Assembly: GCF_021043375.1 (NCBI RefSeq)
Contig: NZ_JAJNDV010000014.1
Location: forward strand, 1 to 64,000
DNA length: 64,000 bases
Reading direction: 5' to 3'
Source of the DNA: Sphingomonas sp. IC-56
Lineage (GTDB): Bacteria > Pseudomonadota > Alphaproteobacteria > Sphingomonadales > Sphingomonadaceae
The notes under the pieces are model-generated. The model was not told where the DNA came from. It worked only from the letters and a program-made list of their open reading frames with translations, and made no database searches. Shown here in pieces: positions 26,087-34,803 of the stretch. Each line of letters begins with the position of its first letter. The stretch's first letter is position 1. Both the position numbers and the translations under genes were made by a program.

Positions 26087-26096
26087 ATTAGCTCTT

Positions 26097-27956
26097 TTAT
26101 TCGGTTCGCTCGACCTTCACCAGCAGCGTGCCTTCGCCGACCTGGCTACCCGGCTCCGCGTTGAGTTCGGCGATGGTCCCCTCGAATGGCGCGACGAGGC
26201 TGTGTTCCATCTTCATGGCCTCAAGGGTGACGAGGCGCTGCCCCTTCGTCACGGTAGCTCCGGGGACAACCTCCACCGCGGTGATGCGCCCCGGCATCGG
26301 TGCCAGGAGCGCGCCATCGGCGGCAGCGCCGGCGCTACCGCTGCCGCGGGGTTGATGCAGGCGGAAGCCGCGGCCGTCGCCTAGGAAGAAGCTGACGACT
26401 TCCTCCTGCGGCTCGCCATCGTGCGGTGTGGCGTCGGCGACGGTGTAGAGCGTGCCGGCATCATCGACGATGCGGATGTCGCTTCGTGCCGGTGCATTGG
26501 CGCGGAAGCCAATTGCTGCCTCCCACACGCCTGAGGCGGGACGCGCGGCGAGCGCCCCGGCAACGTCGCGCAGGTGATCGTCCTGGGGTTCGGGCGCCTT
26601 AGTCAGCGCTTCGCCACGGCGTTCGATCAGGCCGGTGTCGAGGTTGCCGCACTGGAAGTCTTCATCGCCGCAGATGCGTGCGAGGAATCCGGCGTTGGTG
26701 CGCACCGGCCAGACTTCCACGTCGGTGGTGGCGTCCCACAGCGCCTCGATCGCGTCGATCCGGTCGGCTTCGTGCACGACGATCTTGGCGATCATCGGAT
26801 CGTAGAAAGGTGACACGCTGCCGCCTTGCCCGACCCCGGTTTCGATGCGAGCGGCTTCCGGCAGGCGCAGATGCTCGAGCGGGCCGGTGGACGGAAGAAA
26901 CCCGGTGGCGGGGTTCTCGGCATAGAGCCGCGCTTCCATTGCCCAGCCGGTGATCGACAACTCGTCCTGCCGCCTGGGCAACGGCTCGCCGCTGGCGACG
27001 CGGAGCTGCCATTCGACGAGATCCTGCCCTGTGATCTCCTCGGTCACCGGGTGCTCGACCTGAAGGCGGGTGTTCATTTCCATGAACCAGATGCGGTCGG
27101 CTCGCAGGCCTTCGGAAGCGTCCGCGATGAATTCGATGGTGCCGGCGCCGACATAGTCGACCGCCTTGGCGGCCCGAACGGCGGCGGCGCAGATCGCCTC
27201 GCGGGTGGCCTCGTCCATGCCTGGCGCAGGGGCTTCCTCGATCACCTTCTGGTGGCGGCGCTGGAGCGAGCAGTCGCGCTCGAACAGGTGGACGACGTTG
27301 CCATGGCTGTCGCCGAACACCTGCACTTCGATGTGGCGGGGGCTGAGGATGTACTTTTCCAGTAGCACCCGGTCGTCGCCGAACGAGGACGCTGCCTCGC
27401 GCTGGCAGGATTGGAGGAGGTCGGCGAACTGCGCGGCATCGTCGACCCGGCGCATGCCCTTGCCGCCGCCACCCGCGACGGCCTTGATGAGAACGGGGTA
27501 GCCGATCGCATCGGCCTCGGCGCGGAGGCGTTCGGGGGACTGGTCCTCGCCGAGATAGCCCGGGGTGACGGGTACGCCAGCCGCGATCATCCGCGCCTTC
27601 GCGGCGTCCTTGAGGCCCATGGCGCGGATGCTGTCAGGGTAGGGCCCGACCCAGATCAAACCGGCGCCGAGCACCGCCTGGGCGAAGTCGGCATTCTCCG
27701 AGAGGAAGCCATAGCCGGGGTGGATCGCCTCGGCGCCGGTTTCCAGCGCGGCGGCGATGATCTTGTCGCCAACCAGATAGCTTTCGCGGGCCGCCGAGGG
27801 GCCGATATGCACCGCCTCGTCGGCCTGACGGACGTGGAGTGCGTTGGCGTCGGCGTCGGAAAAGACCGCCACGGTGTGGATACCCATCGCCCGCGCGGTG
27901 CGGATGATACGGCAGGCGATCTCGCCGCGATTGGCGATCAGGAGCGAAGCGATCAT
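26097..27956 (-). CDS. mccA: methylcrotonyl-CoA carboxylase alpha (biotin) subunit
   Basis: A 619-aa biotin carboxylase plus biotin carrier protein. Biotin carboxylase motifs: LLIANRGEIACRIIRTARAMG at the start, GYPVLIKAVAGGGGKGMR (ATP-binding glycine loop), FMEMNTRLQVEHPVTEEITGQDLVEWQL. The carrier domain near the C-terminus has LEAMKMEHS with the biotinylated Lys. Assigned as MCC rather than propionyl-CoA carboxylase because mccB and isovaleryl-CoA dehydrogenase lie in the same neighbourhood, and a separate pccA with pccB occurs at 59-61 kb. Starts at 27956 by ATGA overlap with a small upstream frame. Confidence 0.9.
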   Translation of the reverse strand: MIASLLIANRGEIACRIIRTARAMGIHTVAVFSDADANALHVRQADEAVHIGPSAARESYLVGDKIIAAALETGAEAIHPGYGFLSENADFAQAVLGAGLIWVGPYPDSIRAMGLKDAAKARMIAAGVPVTPGYLGEDQSPERLRAEADAIGYPVLIKAVAGGGGKGMRRVDDAAQFADLLQSCQREAASSFGDDRVLLEKYILSPRHIEVQVFGDSHGNVVHLFERDCSLQRRHQKVIEEAPAPGMDEATREAICAAAVRAAKAVDYVGAGTIEFIADASEGLRADRIWFMEMNTRLQVEHPVTEEITGQDLVEWQLRVASGEPLPRRQDELSITGWAMEARLYAENPATGFLPSTGPLEHLRLPEAARIETGVGQGGSVSPFYDPMIAKIVVHEADRIDAIEALWDATTDVEVWPVRTNAGFLARICGDEDFQCGNLDTGLIERRGEALTKAPEPQDDHLRDVAGALAARPASGVWEAAIGFRANAPARSDIRIVDDAGTLYTVADATPHDGEPQEEVVSFFLGDGRGFRLHQPRGSGSAGAAADGALLAPMPGRITAVEVVPGATVTKGQRLVTLEAMKMEHSLVAPFEGTIAELNAEPGSQVGEGTLLVKVERTE

Positions 27957-28057
27957 CGGGGAACAACCATTTGGCTGGGTGTGAAGTTGAGGAAGTCGGG
28001 GTCTTCGTACGGTCTGGCCGTGGAGTGAACCACGCGGAATTCTACAGCGATGGTCAT
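27953..28057 (-). CDS. 34-codon ORF between two mcc operon genes
   Basis: Frame starts MTIAVEFRVVHSTARPY and ends SQMVVPR. It is too short for usual gene finding. Its ATG overlaps the stop of the DUF3088-like gene by four bases (ATGA) and its stop overlaps the mccA start in the same way. Two such overlaps at both ends are unlikely by chance for a non-coding spacer of 100 bases. No family or domain recognised. Could be a leader or coupling peptide, a small subunit, or simply a bridge for ribosome coupling. Confidence 0.55.
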   Translation of the reverse strand: MTIAVEFRVVHSTARPYEDPDFLNFTPSQMVVPR

Positions 28058-28377
28058 GGATGCGGCTCCGGAAAGCCGTGGCGCTCGTGGAGCGCGCGGA
28101 GCAGGCCGGCTTGGTCGTTGACGAAAGCAGTGCTGCCGTCGGGATGGGTCCACACCAGCGCGGGCAGGTTCTGATTGGCCTCGCCGATCGCCTCGACCAC
28201 CGCTTCGCGCGGGCGAGGCCAGGCGACGCGGACGACCTCGATGTTCGCACCGCGCTCCGGGAAGGCAGCCAGCAGCCCTTCGACGGTGATGCAATCCTTG
28301 CAGTAGAAGCGCCGCTCGCCGCCATGGGCCGGATCGGCCCAGTCGGTGTCGAGCAGGAACAGGCGATCCTTGGTCAT
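28054..28377 (-). CDS. DUF3088-like small protein, 107 aa
   Basis: MTKDRLFLLDTDWADPAHGGERRFYCKDCITVEGLLAAFPE. The pattern LL-x-W-D and a CxxC pair (CKDC) suggest a thioredoxin-like fold, and it fits what I recall of DUF3088. The later part, VVRVAWPRPREAVVEAIGEANQNLPALVW, agrees with a single alpha/beta domain. The CxxC could be redox-active or bind metal. It lies between the esterase-like small gene and mccA and is coupled to both sides. Confidence 0.65.
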   Translation of the reverse strand: MTKDRLFLLDTDWADPAHGGERRFYCKDCITVEGLLAAFPERGANIEVVRVAWPRPREAVVEAIGEANQNLPALVWTHPDGSTAFVNDQAGLLRALHERHGFPEPHP

Positions 28378-28420
28378 GTGCTGGCTCCGAAGGTCGTGCT
28401 GGGCATGGAGGGGTGCGGGC

Positions 28421-28810
28421 TCAGCATGCCACGCCCGCGTCGCCGCGCAGGGTTCTGCTGGCCTTGCCGGTGGTGACGGTAAGGGAGGCGGGCCAACCGG
28501 CGCTGTCGCTTTCGGGGAAGCTTTGCGTGGCGCCGGTCTTTCGCAGTCGCAATGTCCGGCCTCCGCAGTTCAGGGCGCGCGTGCCGCCGGTGAAGGCGTC
28601 GAGAGTTGTCTGGTCGAAGCGGCACAGGTCGAAGCCCTGCGACGTGCGGAGCATGAGGTCGCGGCCGATCGCCTGGAGGAGGGTCTGGTTGGCCCGGGCA
28701 AACGAGAAGGCGCAGCCGGTTTCGTGCGTGCGGTTTAGGTCTGCTTCGGTGAGGGGGAGCAGGGTGGGAGCCTGTGCCGCGAGGTGAAGGGCGAGGGTGA
28801 GGAGCATCAT
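28421..28810 (-). CDS. hypothetical secreted protein, about 130 aa
   Basis: Starts MMLLTLALHLAAQAP, which reads as a short signal peptide, followed by a soluble domain with four cysteines (ETGCAF, DLCRF, NCGG, GVAC). ATG at 28810 overlaps the stop of the endonuclease-like gene (ATGA). The GGGAGG before the start is supplied by the adjacent family C repeat. I recognise no family. Carried within the mcc gene run, so probably co-transcribed. Confidence 0.6.
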   Translation of the reverse strand: MMLLTLALHLAAQAPTLLPLTEADLNRTHETGCAFSFARANQTLLQAIGRDLMLRTSQGFDLCRFDQTTLDAFTGGTRALNCGGRTLRLRKTGATQSFPESDSAGWPASLTVTTGKASRTLRGDAGVAC

Positions 28811-29217
28811 ACCTCCCCGGAACGGGGAGGGGGACCGCCGGCCGCAGGCCGGTGGTGGAGGGGTGCTCGGACACGGCACGCCGCGACGATCGCAGTGATT
28901 ACCGCGGGGAGGTCGGAGAGCACTTCGCGCGCGCGGATGCGCAGGGTGGCGAAGCCGTATTCAGCGAGCACCCTGTTACGGACCCTGTCGGCAGCAGGCC
29001 GGTCCCCGCGTGCGTGGTGCTCGCCATCGACTTCGATTGCCAGCCGCGCTTCGAGGCAGGCGAAATCGAGCCGGTAGGGAGGCTGAGGATGCTGGCGGCG
29101 AAACTTGAAGCCGCCCGGCCGTTTGCGAAGGGCCTGCCAGAGCAACACCTCGGGCAAGAGCATCTTGCGTCGGTCTTGGCGAGCCTGCCTCACGTGCTTG
29201 ATCGGCGCACAAAGCAC
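28807..29217 (-). CDS. DUF559 endonuclease-like protein
   Basis: The core MLLPEVLLWQALRKRPGGFKFRRQHPQPPYRLDFACLEARLAIEVDGEHH carries the PD-(D/E)XK layout of DUF559: E in PEVLLWQAL, D in RLDF, ExD in AIEVDGEHH. RNRVLAEYGFATLRIRAREVL continues the fold. The start is GTG at 29217 (weak ribosome site), because upstream residues in the frame are a translated palindromic repeat. The last about 16 residues are also repeat-derived. DUF559 proteins are presumed nucleases of the Vsr/restriction fold; the job here is unknown. Confidence 0.75.
   Translation of the reverse strand: MLCAPIKHVRQARQDRRKMLLPEVLLWQALRKRPGGFKFRRQHPQPPYRLDFACLEARLAIEVDGEHHARGDRPAADRVRNRVLAEYGFATLRIRAREVLSDLPAVITAIVAACRVRAPLHHRPAAGGPPPRSGEV
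28811..28864. repeat. family C palindromic repeat read as protein
   Basis: CCTCCCCGGAACGGGGAGGG-GGACCGCCGGCCGCAGGCCG-GTGGTGGAGGGGTG. It overlaps the last codons of the endonuclease-like gene (HHRPAAGGPPPRSGEV) and supplies the ribosome site of the next gene. Confidence 0.8.
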
Positions 29218-29230
29218 TTCGGGCAGGCGT

Positions 29231-29282
29231 GGGCCCCCTCCACCAGCCTTCGGCTGGTCCCCCTCCCCGTTCCGGGGAGGAG
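29231..29282. repeat. family C palindromic intergenic repeat
   Basis: GGGCCCCCTCCACCAGCC-TTCGGCTGGTCCCCCTCCCC-GTTCCGGGGAGG. It lies between mccB and the DUF559 gene, within the probable mRNA, so it may reduce or stabilise the transcript part next to mccB. Confidence 0.85.
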
Positions 29283-29303
29283 TTGAAGGTGCAGCCTGCC
29301 CCC

Positions 29304-30905
29304 TCACATTCGGAACACGCCGAACTGAGGGCGTTCGGGAATGGGGGCGTTCAGCGTCGCCGCCAGGGCCAGCCCCAGCACGTCGCGGGTTTGTGCCGGG
29401 TCGATGATCCCGTCGTCCCATAGCCGCGCGGTCGCGTGCCAGGGATTGCCTTCGTCTTCGTACTTTTGCCGGACCGGGACCTTGAAAGCCTCGGCTTCCT
29501 CGGGCGACCATTTGTCTGCGTCGCGGTGAACGGTCGCCAGCACGCTCGCCGCCTGTTCGCCGCCCATCACGCTGATCCGGCTATTGGGCCAGGAGAAGAG
29601 GAAGCGCGGGTCATAGGCGCGGCCGCACATGCCGTAGTTGCCCGCGCCAAAGCTGCCGCCGATCAGCAGCGTGAGCTTGGGCACGGTGGCGGTGGCTACA
29701 GCGGTGACCAGCTTTGCGCCATGTTTCGCAATGCCTTCGGCCTCATACTTGCCCCCTACCATGAAGCCGGAGATGTTCTGAAGGAACAGCAAAGGCACGC
29801 GGCGCTGGCAGGCGAGCTCGATGAAGTGCGCGCCCTTCTGCGCGCTCTCGCTGAACAGCACGCCGTTATTGGCCAGGATCGCGACCGGCATGCCCCAGAT
29901 ATGCGCAAAGCCGCAGACCAGCGAGCTGCCATAGAGCGCCTTGAACTCGTGGAACTCCGAGCCGTCGACGAGGCGGGCGATCACCTCATGCACGTCATAG
30001 GGGGCGCGGACGTCCTGGGGGACGATGCCGTACAGTTCCTCCGGCGCGTATTTGGGCGGGCGCGGGTCGAGCAGCTTGAGGTCGGGGGTGCGGTCGGCGG
30101 GCAAGTGGCTGACGATGTCCCGTACGATGGTCAGTGCGTGCTCGTCATTCTCGGCGAGATGGTCGACCACGCCGGACTTGCGCGCGTGCAGGTCGCCGCC
30201 GCCAAGATCCTCGGCGCTGATCACTTCACCGATGGCGGCCTGTACCAGAGGCGGGCCGGCGAGGAAGATCGTGCCCTGGTTGCGGACGATCACGCTCTCG
30301 TCCGACATGGCGGGAACATAGGCGCCGCCGGCGGTGCAGCTGCCCATCACGCAGGCGATCTGGGGAATGCCCTGCGCGGACATGTTCGCCTGGTTGAAGA
30401 AGATCCGGCCGAAATGCTCCCGGTCGGGGAAAACCTCGGCCTGGTGGGGGAGGTTGGCGCCGCCCGAATCGACCAGATAGGTGCAGGGCAGGCGGTTCTC
30501 CTGCGCGATCGCCTGCGCACGCAGGTGCTTCTTGACGGTCAGGGGGTAATAGGTGCCGCCTTTCACCGTGGCGTCGTTGCAGACGATCATCACCGTGCGG
30601 CCCGAGACGCGGCCGATGCCGGCGATCACGCCGGCGCCCGGGACCTCGTTGTCATACATGCCATTCGCCGCGAGCTGGCCGATTTCGAGGAACGGCGCGC
30701 CGGGATCGAGCAGCCGTTCGACGCGCTCGCGCGGCAGCAGCTTGCCGCGGGCGGTGTGGCGTTCACGCGCCTTGTCGCTGCCGCCCAAAGCCGCCTGCGC
30801 CACATCGGCGCGCAGGCGATCGGCCAGCGCGCGGTTGTGCGCGGCATTGGCGCGGAACGTCTCGCTATCGACCGAGACCTTGGTGTCGAGCACCGGGGCG
30901 CTCAT
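29304..30905 (-). CDS. mccB: methylcrotonyl-CoA carboxylase beta subunit
   Basis: A 533-aa carboxyltransferase subunit. With the alpha subunit it carboxylates 3-methylcrotonyl-CoA in leucine catabolism. Crotonase-fold blocks are [79 protein letters not shown] and [23 protein letters not shown], all matching Mcc[27 protein letters not shown] is the N-terminal family block. It starts the minus-strand mcc gene run and is divergent from the M13 peptidase gene. Confidence 0.94.
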   Translation of the reverse strand: MSAPVLDTKVSVDSETFRANAAHNRALADRLRADVAQAALGGSDKARERHTARGKLLPRERVERLLDPGAPFLEIGQLAANGMYDNEVPGAGVIAGIGRVSGRTVMIVCNDATVKGGTYYPLTVKKHLRAQAIAQENRLPCTYLVDSGGANLPHQAEVFPDREHFGRIFFNQANMSAQGIPQIACVMGSCTAGGAYVPAMSDESVIVRNQGTIFLAGPPLVQAAIGEVISAEDLGGGDLHARKSGVVDHLAENDEHALTIVRDIVSHLPADRTPDLKLLDPRPPKYAPEELYGIVPQDVRAPYDVHEVIARLVDGSEFHEFKALYGSSLVCGFAHIWGMPVAILANNGVLFSESAQKGAHFIELACQRRVPLLFLQNISGFMVGGKYEAEGIAKHGAKLVTAVATATVPKLTLLIGGSFGAGNYGMCGRAYDPRFLFSWPNSRISVMGGEQAASVLATVHRDADKWSPEEAEAFKVPVRQKYEDEGNPWHATARLWDDGIIDPAQTRDVLGLALAATLNAPIPERPQFGVFRM

Positions 30906-31025
30906 GCATCCTCCTTTATCGTTTGCCCGTGGTCCTAGACGCGGTGAGCCGGGTTGGGAAGGACTGGCGCGCGGCTGGCGTGGGGAGTAGCACCCGGACG
31001 AACTTTGTGAATCCGGAGATCAGCG

Positions 31026-33098
31026 TTGCGAACTCGTGTCCTCTTGGTTGCCGCCTTGCTCGCCACCACGGCATGCACGCCCGGTGGCGATGCGGCGAAG
31101 ACGGAAACGGCTTCTACCCAGCCGGGGATCGGCATCGATCTGGCCGGGCTGAACAAGGGCGTGAAGCCGGGCGATGATTTCGAGGAATATGCCAATGGCG
31201 GCTGGCGCGCGAAGACGGAGATCCCGGCCGACCGCTCCAGCATCGGCATCTTCCTGGAAGTGTTCAACAAGGCCGAAGCGAACAACGCCGCGATTCTCCA
31301 GGCCGCGCTGAAGGCGAACGCCGCCCCAGGCAGCGACCAGCGGCGCATCGCGGACTGGTACAACGCCTATACCGACACTGCGGCGATCGAGCAGCGTGGC
31401 CTCGCGCCGCTGGGCGAGGAAATGGATGCCATCGCGTCGTTGCCCGACAAGAGGGCGCTGTCGGCGATGCTGGGGGGCAACATCCGCGCCGATGTGGACC
31501 CGTTGAACGCCACGCATCTGAACACCGAGAACCTGTTCGGCATCTTCGTGACACAGGCGCTAAGCCAGCCCGATACGACGGTGCCCTATCTGCTCCAGGG
31601 CGGGCTGGGTCTCCCCGGCCGCGACTATTACCTGTCGGACAAGCCAGACATGGCGAAGATCCGCGACCAGTATCGCGCCTATGTCGGCAAGCTGCTGAGC
31701 CTGGCCAACGTCACCGAGCCCGATGCCCGCGCGCAGAGGATCGTCGACCTGGAGACCAAGATCGCCCGCGCCCACGCCGACATCGTCACCAGCCAGGACG
31801 CGACCAAGGCGAACAACCCCTGGAAGAAGGCCGACTTCGCGAAGAAGGCGCCGGGCATCGACTGGGGCGCCTTCTGGAACGCCGCGGGCCTGGCGCAGCA
31901 GGACGACTTCATCGTCTGGCAGCCCGGCGCGGTCGCCGGCTTGTCCAGGCTGGTGGCCAGCGAGCCGATCCAGACCTGGCAGGACTGGCTGACCTTCCAC
32001 CGCATCAACGAAGTCACCGACGTGCTGCCCGCGGCCTTCGACCAGGCGCATTTCGAGTTCTTCAGCCACCAGCTGAACGGCACGCCCAAGCCGCGCCCGC
32101 GCGACAAGCGGGCGATCGGCAGCGTGACCATCTGGCTGGGCGACGCCGTGGGTCAACTCTACGCCAAGGACTATTTTCCGGCTTCGTCCAAGGCCGACAT
32201 CCAGGCGATGTCGAAGGGCATCCTCGCCGCGTTCGACAAGCGCGTCGCGGCGCTTCCCTGGATGACGCCGGCCACCAAGGCCGAGGCGCGCCGCAAGATC
32301 GAGACCATGCAGATCGGCGTCGGATACCCTGAGAGGTGGCGCAGCTATGCTGGGCTGGACGTGAAGGCAGACGATCCGGTCGGCAATTTGCGCCGTGCGA
32401 AACTTGCCGAATACCGGCATCAGTTGGGCAAGATCGGCAAGCCGGTCGACCGCGGCGAGTGGTGGATGACGCCGCAGACAGTGAACGCAGTTAACCTGCC
32501 GCTCCAGAACGCGCTGAACTTCCCGGCCGCGATCCTGCAGGCGCCGTTCTACGACCCACAGGCCGATGCGGCGGCCAAATATGGCTCGATCGGTGCGGTG
32601 ATCGGCCATGAGATCAGCCATAGCTTCGACAATCTGGGTTCGACGTTCGACGCCAGCGGGCGGCTGCGCAACTGGTGGACCAAGGAGGACCTGGCCCACT
32701 TCAAGCAGGCAGGTGCGGCGCTGGCGGCACAGTATGACGCTTATGAGGCGCTGCCGGGGTTGCGCCTGAACGGCACGCAGGAACTGGGCGAGAACATCGC
32801 CGACGTTGCGGGCCTGACTGCGGCCTATGAAGCGTATCACGCGGCTCTGGGCGGCAAGCCGGCACCAGTGATCGGCGGGCTGACCGGCGACCAGCGCTTC
32901 TTCCTGGCCTTTGCGCAGAGCTGGCGGGAAAAGGGCCGCGAGCAGGATCTGCGTGCGCAGATCGCGACGGACGGGCACGCCCCGTCCCGCTGGCGGGCGC
33001 AGACCGTGCGCAACCTTGATGCATGGTATGACGCGTTCGGGGTGCAGGCCGGCCAGAAGCTCTTCCTGGCGCCCGAGAAGCGGGTGAAGGTTTGGTGA
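31026..33098 (+). CDS. M13 family metallopeptidase (neprilysin-like), lipoprotein
   Basis: A zinc peptidase of 690 aa. MRTRVLLVAALLATTACTPGGD is a lipoprotein signal with lipobox TTAC. The zinc site is GHEISHSFDN (HExxH) with the third ligand Glu in LGENIADVAGLTAAYEAY (ExxxD). VNAVNLPLQNALNFPAAILQAPFY is the conserved NAFY-like region (family normally NAxY). The start is TTG at 31026 with GGAG upstream. It probably degrades peptides in the periplasm or at the outer membrane. It is monocistronic, convergent with isovaleryl-CoA dehydrogenase. Confidence 0.9.
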   Translation: MRTRVLLVAALLATTACTPGGDAAKTETASTQPGIGIDLAGLNKGVKPGDDFEEYANGGWRAKTEIPADRSSIGIFLEVFNKAEANNAAILQAALKANAAPGSDQRRIADWYNAYTDTAAIEQRGLAPLGEEMDAIASLPDKRALSAMLGGNIRADVDPLNATHLNTENLFGIFVTQALSQPDTTVPYLLQGGLGLPGRDYYLSDKPDMAKIRDQYRAYVGKLLSLANVTEPDARAQRIVDLETKIARAHADIVTSQDATKANNPWKKADFAKKAPGIDWGAFWNAAGLAQQDDFIVWQPGAVAGLSRLVASEPIQTWQDWLTFHRINEVTDVLPAAFDQAHFEFFSHQLNGTPKPRPRDKRAIGSVTIWLGDAVGQLYAKDYFPASSKADIQAMSKGILAAFDKRVAALPWMTPATKAEARRKIETMQIGVGYPERWRSYAGLDVKADDPVGNLRRAKLAEYRHQLGKIGKPVDRGEWWMTPQTVNAVNLPLQNALNFPAAILQAPFYDPQADAAAKYGSIGAVIGHEISHSFDNLGSTFDASGRLRNWWTKEDLAHFKQAGAALAAQYDAYEALPGLRLNGTQELGENIADVAGLTAAYEAYHAALGGKPAPVIGGLTGDQRFFLAFAQSWREKGREQDLRAQIATDGHAPSRWRAQTVRNLDAWYDAFGVQAGQKLFLAPEKRVKVW

Positions 33099-33107
33099 GG
33101 CGCTAAT

Positions 33108-33131
33108 ATCCTCCCCCTGGCGGGGGAGGAT
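33108..33131. terminator. 10-bp stem hairpin between convergent genes
   Basis: ATCCTCCCCC-TGGC-GGGGGAGGAT, located between the stops of the M13 peptidase and isovaleryl-CoA dehydrogenase genes. It can form in both directions and may end both transcripts. The sequence is the small hairpin also seen in family C repeats. Confidence 0.65.
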
Positions 33132-33138
33132 TAGGTGG

Positions 33139-34290
33139 TCAGCTCCCGATCAGTTCGCGGCCAATCAGCATGCGGCGGATTTCGTTGGTGCCCGCGCCGA
33201 TATCGAGCAGCTTCGCGTCGCGGGCGAAGCGCTCAACCGGCCAGTCCTTGGTATAGCCCGCGCCGCCCAGCGCCTGGATCGCCTCCAGCGACACGCGCAC
33301 GGCGTTCTCGCTGGCCAGCAGGATCGCGCCGGCCGCGTCGAAGCGAGTGGTCTTGCCCGCATCGCAGCTCTTGGCCACCGCGTAGACATAGGCGCGGGCG
33401 GAATTGAGGGCGACATACATGTCGGCGACCTTGGCCTGCATCAGCTGGAAGGCCCCGATCGGCTTGCCGAACTGCTTGCGCTCGCGGAGGTAGGGCAGCA
33501 CCACGTCGAGGCAGGCCTGCATGATGCCGAGCTGGATGCCGGCGAGCACGGTGCGCTCATAGTCGAGGCCAGACATCAGCACGCCGACGCCACCGTTCAC
33601 CGGGCCCATGACGTTCTCGTCGGGCACTTCGCAGTCGTTGAAGACAAGCTCGGCAGTGGGGCTGCCGCGCATGCCCATCTTGTCGATCTTCTGCCCGATC
33701 GCAAAGCCGGGCATGTCCTTCTCGATCAGGAAGGTGGTGATGCCCTTCGAGCCTTCGCCGGTCTTGGCATAGACCACCAGCGTGTCGGCATAGGCTGCGT
33801 TGGTGATCCAGAACTTGGTGCCGTTGAGGACATAACCGCGGTCGGTCTTCTCGGCGCGCAGCTTCATGCTGACCACGTCGGAACCGGCGCCGACTTCCGA
33901 CATCGCCAGGCTGCCGACATGCTCGCCCGAGATCAGCTTGGGGAGGTATTTGGACTTCTGCTCAGGGTTGGCCCAGCGGCTGATCTGGTTGACGCACAGG
34001 TTCGAGTGCGCGCCGTAGGAAAGGCCGATCGAGGCCGAAGCGCGGCTGACTTCCTCACACGCGATGACATGCTCGAGATAGCCGAGGCCAAGACCGCCTT
34101 GGTCCTCGGGAACGGTGATGCCGTGGAGGCCGAGTTCGCCCATCGCGGTCCAGAGTTCGTCGCGGGGAAACCAGTCCTCGGCATCGATGCGCGCTGCGAG
34201 CGGCTCGATGCGGTCCTTGGCGAAACGCGCCGTGGTCTCGCGGATCATGTCGGCATTGTCACCGAGCGCGAAGTCGAAATCGGGGGTCAT
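33139..34290 (-). CDS. ivd: isovaleryl-CoA dehydrogenase
   Basis: An acyl-CoA dehydrogenase of 383 aa that oxidises isovaleryl-CoA to 3-methylcrotonyl-CoA, the substrate of MccA/B. The N-terminal helix bundle begins FDFALGDNADMIRETTARFAKDRI; MSEVGAGSDVVSMKLRAEK is the FAD/substrate motif. The catalytic Glu sits in GLDYERTVLAG, the location specific to IVD-type enzymes; the usual ACAD Glu position at the C-terminus reads GAGTNEIRRML and is not Glu. This supports IVD. Divergence from mccB by the intervening peptidase suggests a separate transcript. Confidence 0.92.
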   Translation of the reverse strand: MTPDFDFALGDNADMIRETTARFAKDRIEPLAARIDAEDWFPRDELWTAMGELGLHGITVPEDQGGLGLGYLEHVIACEEVSRASASIGLSYGAHSNLCVNQISRWANPEQKSKYLPKLISGEHVGSLAMSEVGAGSDVVSMKLRAEKTDRGYVLNGTKFWITNAAYADTLVVYAKTGEGSKGITTFLIEKDMPGFAIGQKIDKMGMRGSPTAELVFNDCEVPDENVMGPVNGGVGVLMSGLDYERTVLAGIQLGIMQACLDVVLPYLRERKQFGKPIGAFQLMQAKVADMYVALNSARAYVYAVAKSCDAGKTTRFDAAGAILLASENAVRVSLEAIQALGGAGYTKDWPVERFARDAKLLDIGAGTNEIRRMLIGRELIGS

Positions 34291-34300
34291 CTCTATCCTC

Positions 34301-34654
34301 TCAAGCAGTCACGAGCATGCCGTCGCGTACCGTTATCGGCCAGGGCTGTAGCGAGGCGCCGCCGCAGGGGCCACCCACGCAGTAACCGTCCTCGATCCGG
34401 AAGAACGCGCCGTGCCACGAGCACATCAGATACTCACCGCCGGGGGCGACATACTCGTCGAGTTCCTGCGCGAGCGGCAGGCCCATGTGCGGGCACCGGT
34501 CGACATAGCCGTGCACGGCGTCGCCCTGGCGGACGATGAAGCCGTGGAAACGCCCCGCGCGCAGTTCGATGACGAAATTGCGCGCGCGGCCGTCCGGCAC
34601 GAGTGTGACCGGGCCCAGGGTGACGCCGGGTGGGGTAGCGGTGAGGCGGTCCAT
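34301..34654 (-). CDS. Rieske 2Fe-2S protein
   Basis: A 117-aa Rieske protein. The cluster motifs are CPHMG (C-x-H) and CSWHG (C-x-x-H), separated by about 20 residues, the right spacing for Rieske iron-sulphur proteins of the ferredoxin type. It is a small soluble electron carrier, without a membrane anchor or partner oxygenase in the window. It is 10 bases downstream of ivd in the same direction of transcription and may be linked to it. Confidence 0.85.
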   Translation of the reverse strand: MDRLTATPPGVTLGPVTLVPDGRARNFVIELRAGRFHGFIVRQGDAVHGYVDRCPHMGLPLAQELDEYVAPGGEYLMCSWHGAFFRIEDGYCVGGPCGGASLQPWPITVRDGMLVTA

Positions 34655-34662
34655 CTAGAGAA

Positions 34663-34790
34663 CTCCTCCCCCGGAGGGGGAGGGGGACCGCGCTTGCGCG
34701 GTGGAAGGGTATTGGCCGCAAGCCGTCTCGCCCGTGGAGACTACCCCTCCACCAGCTTCGCTGGTCCCCCTCCCCCTCCGGGGGAGGATT
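34663..34790. repeat. family C palindromic intergenic repeat, long copy
   Basis: CTCCTCCCCCGGAGGGGGAG, GGGGACCGCGC-TTGCGCGGTGGAAGGGTA, a variable middle, and CCCCTCCACCAGCTTCGCTG-GTCCCCCTCCCCCTCCG-GGGGAGGA. Two inverted halves, so a compound palindrome. It lies between the Rieske gene and hmgA, both on the minus strand. Confidence 0.85.
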
Positions 34791-34803
34791 GAAGAACCAC
34801 CAC

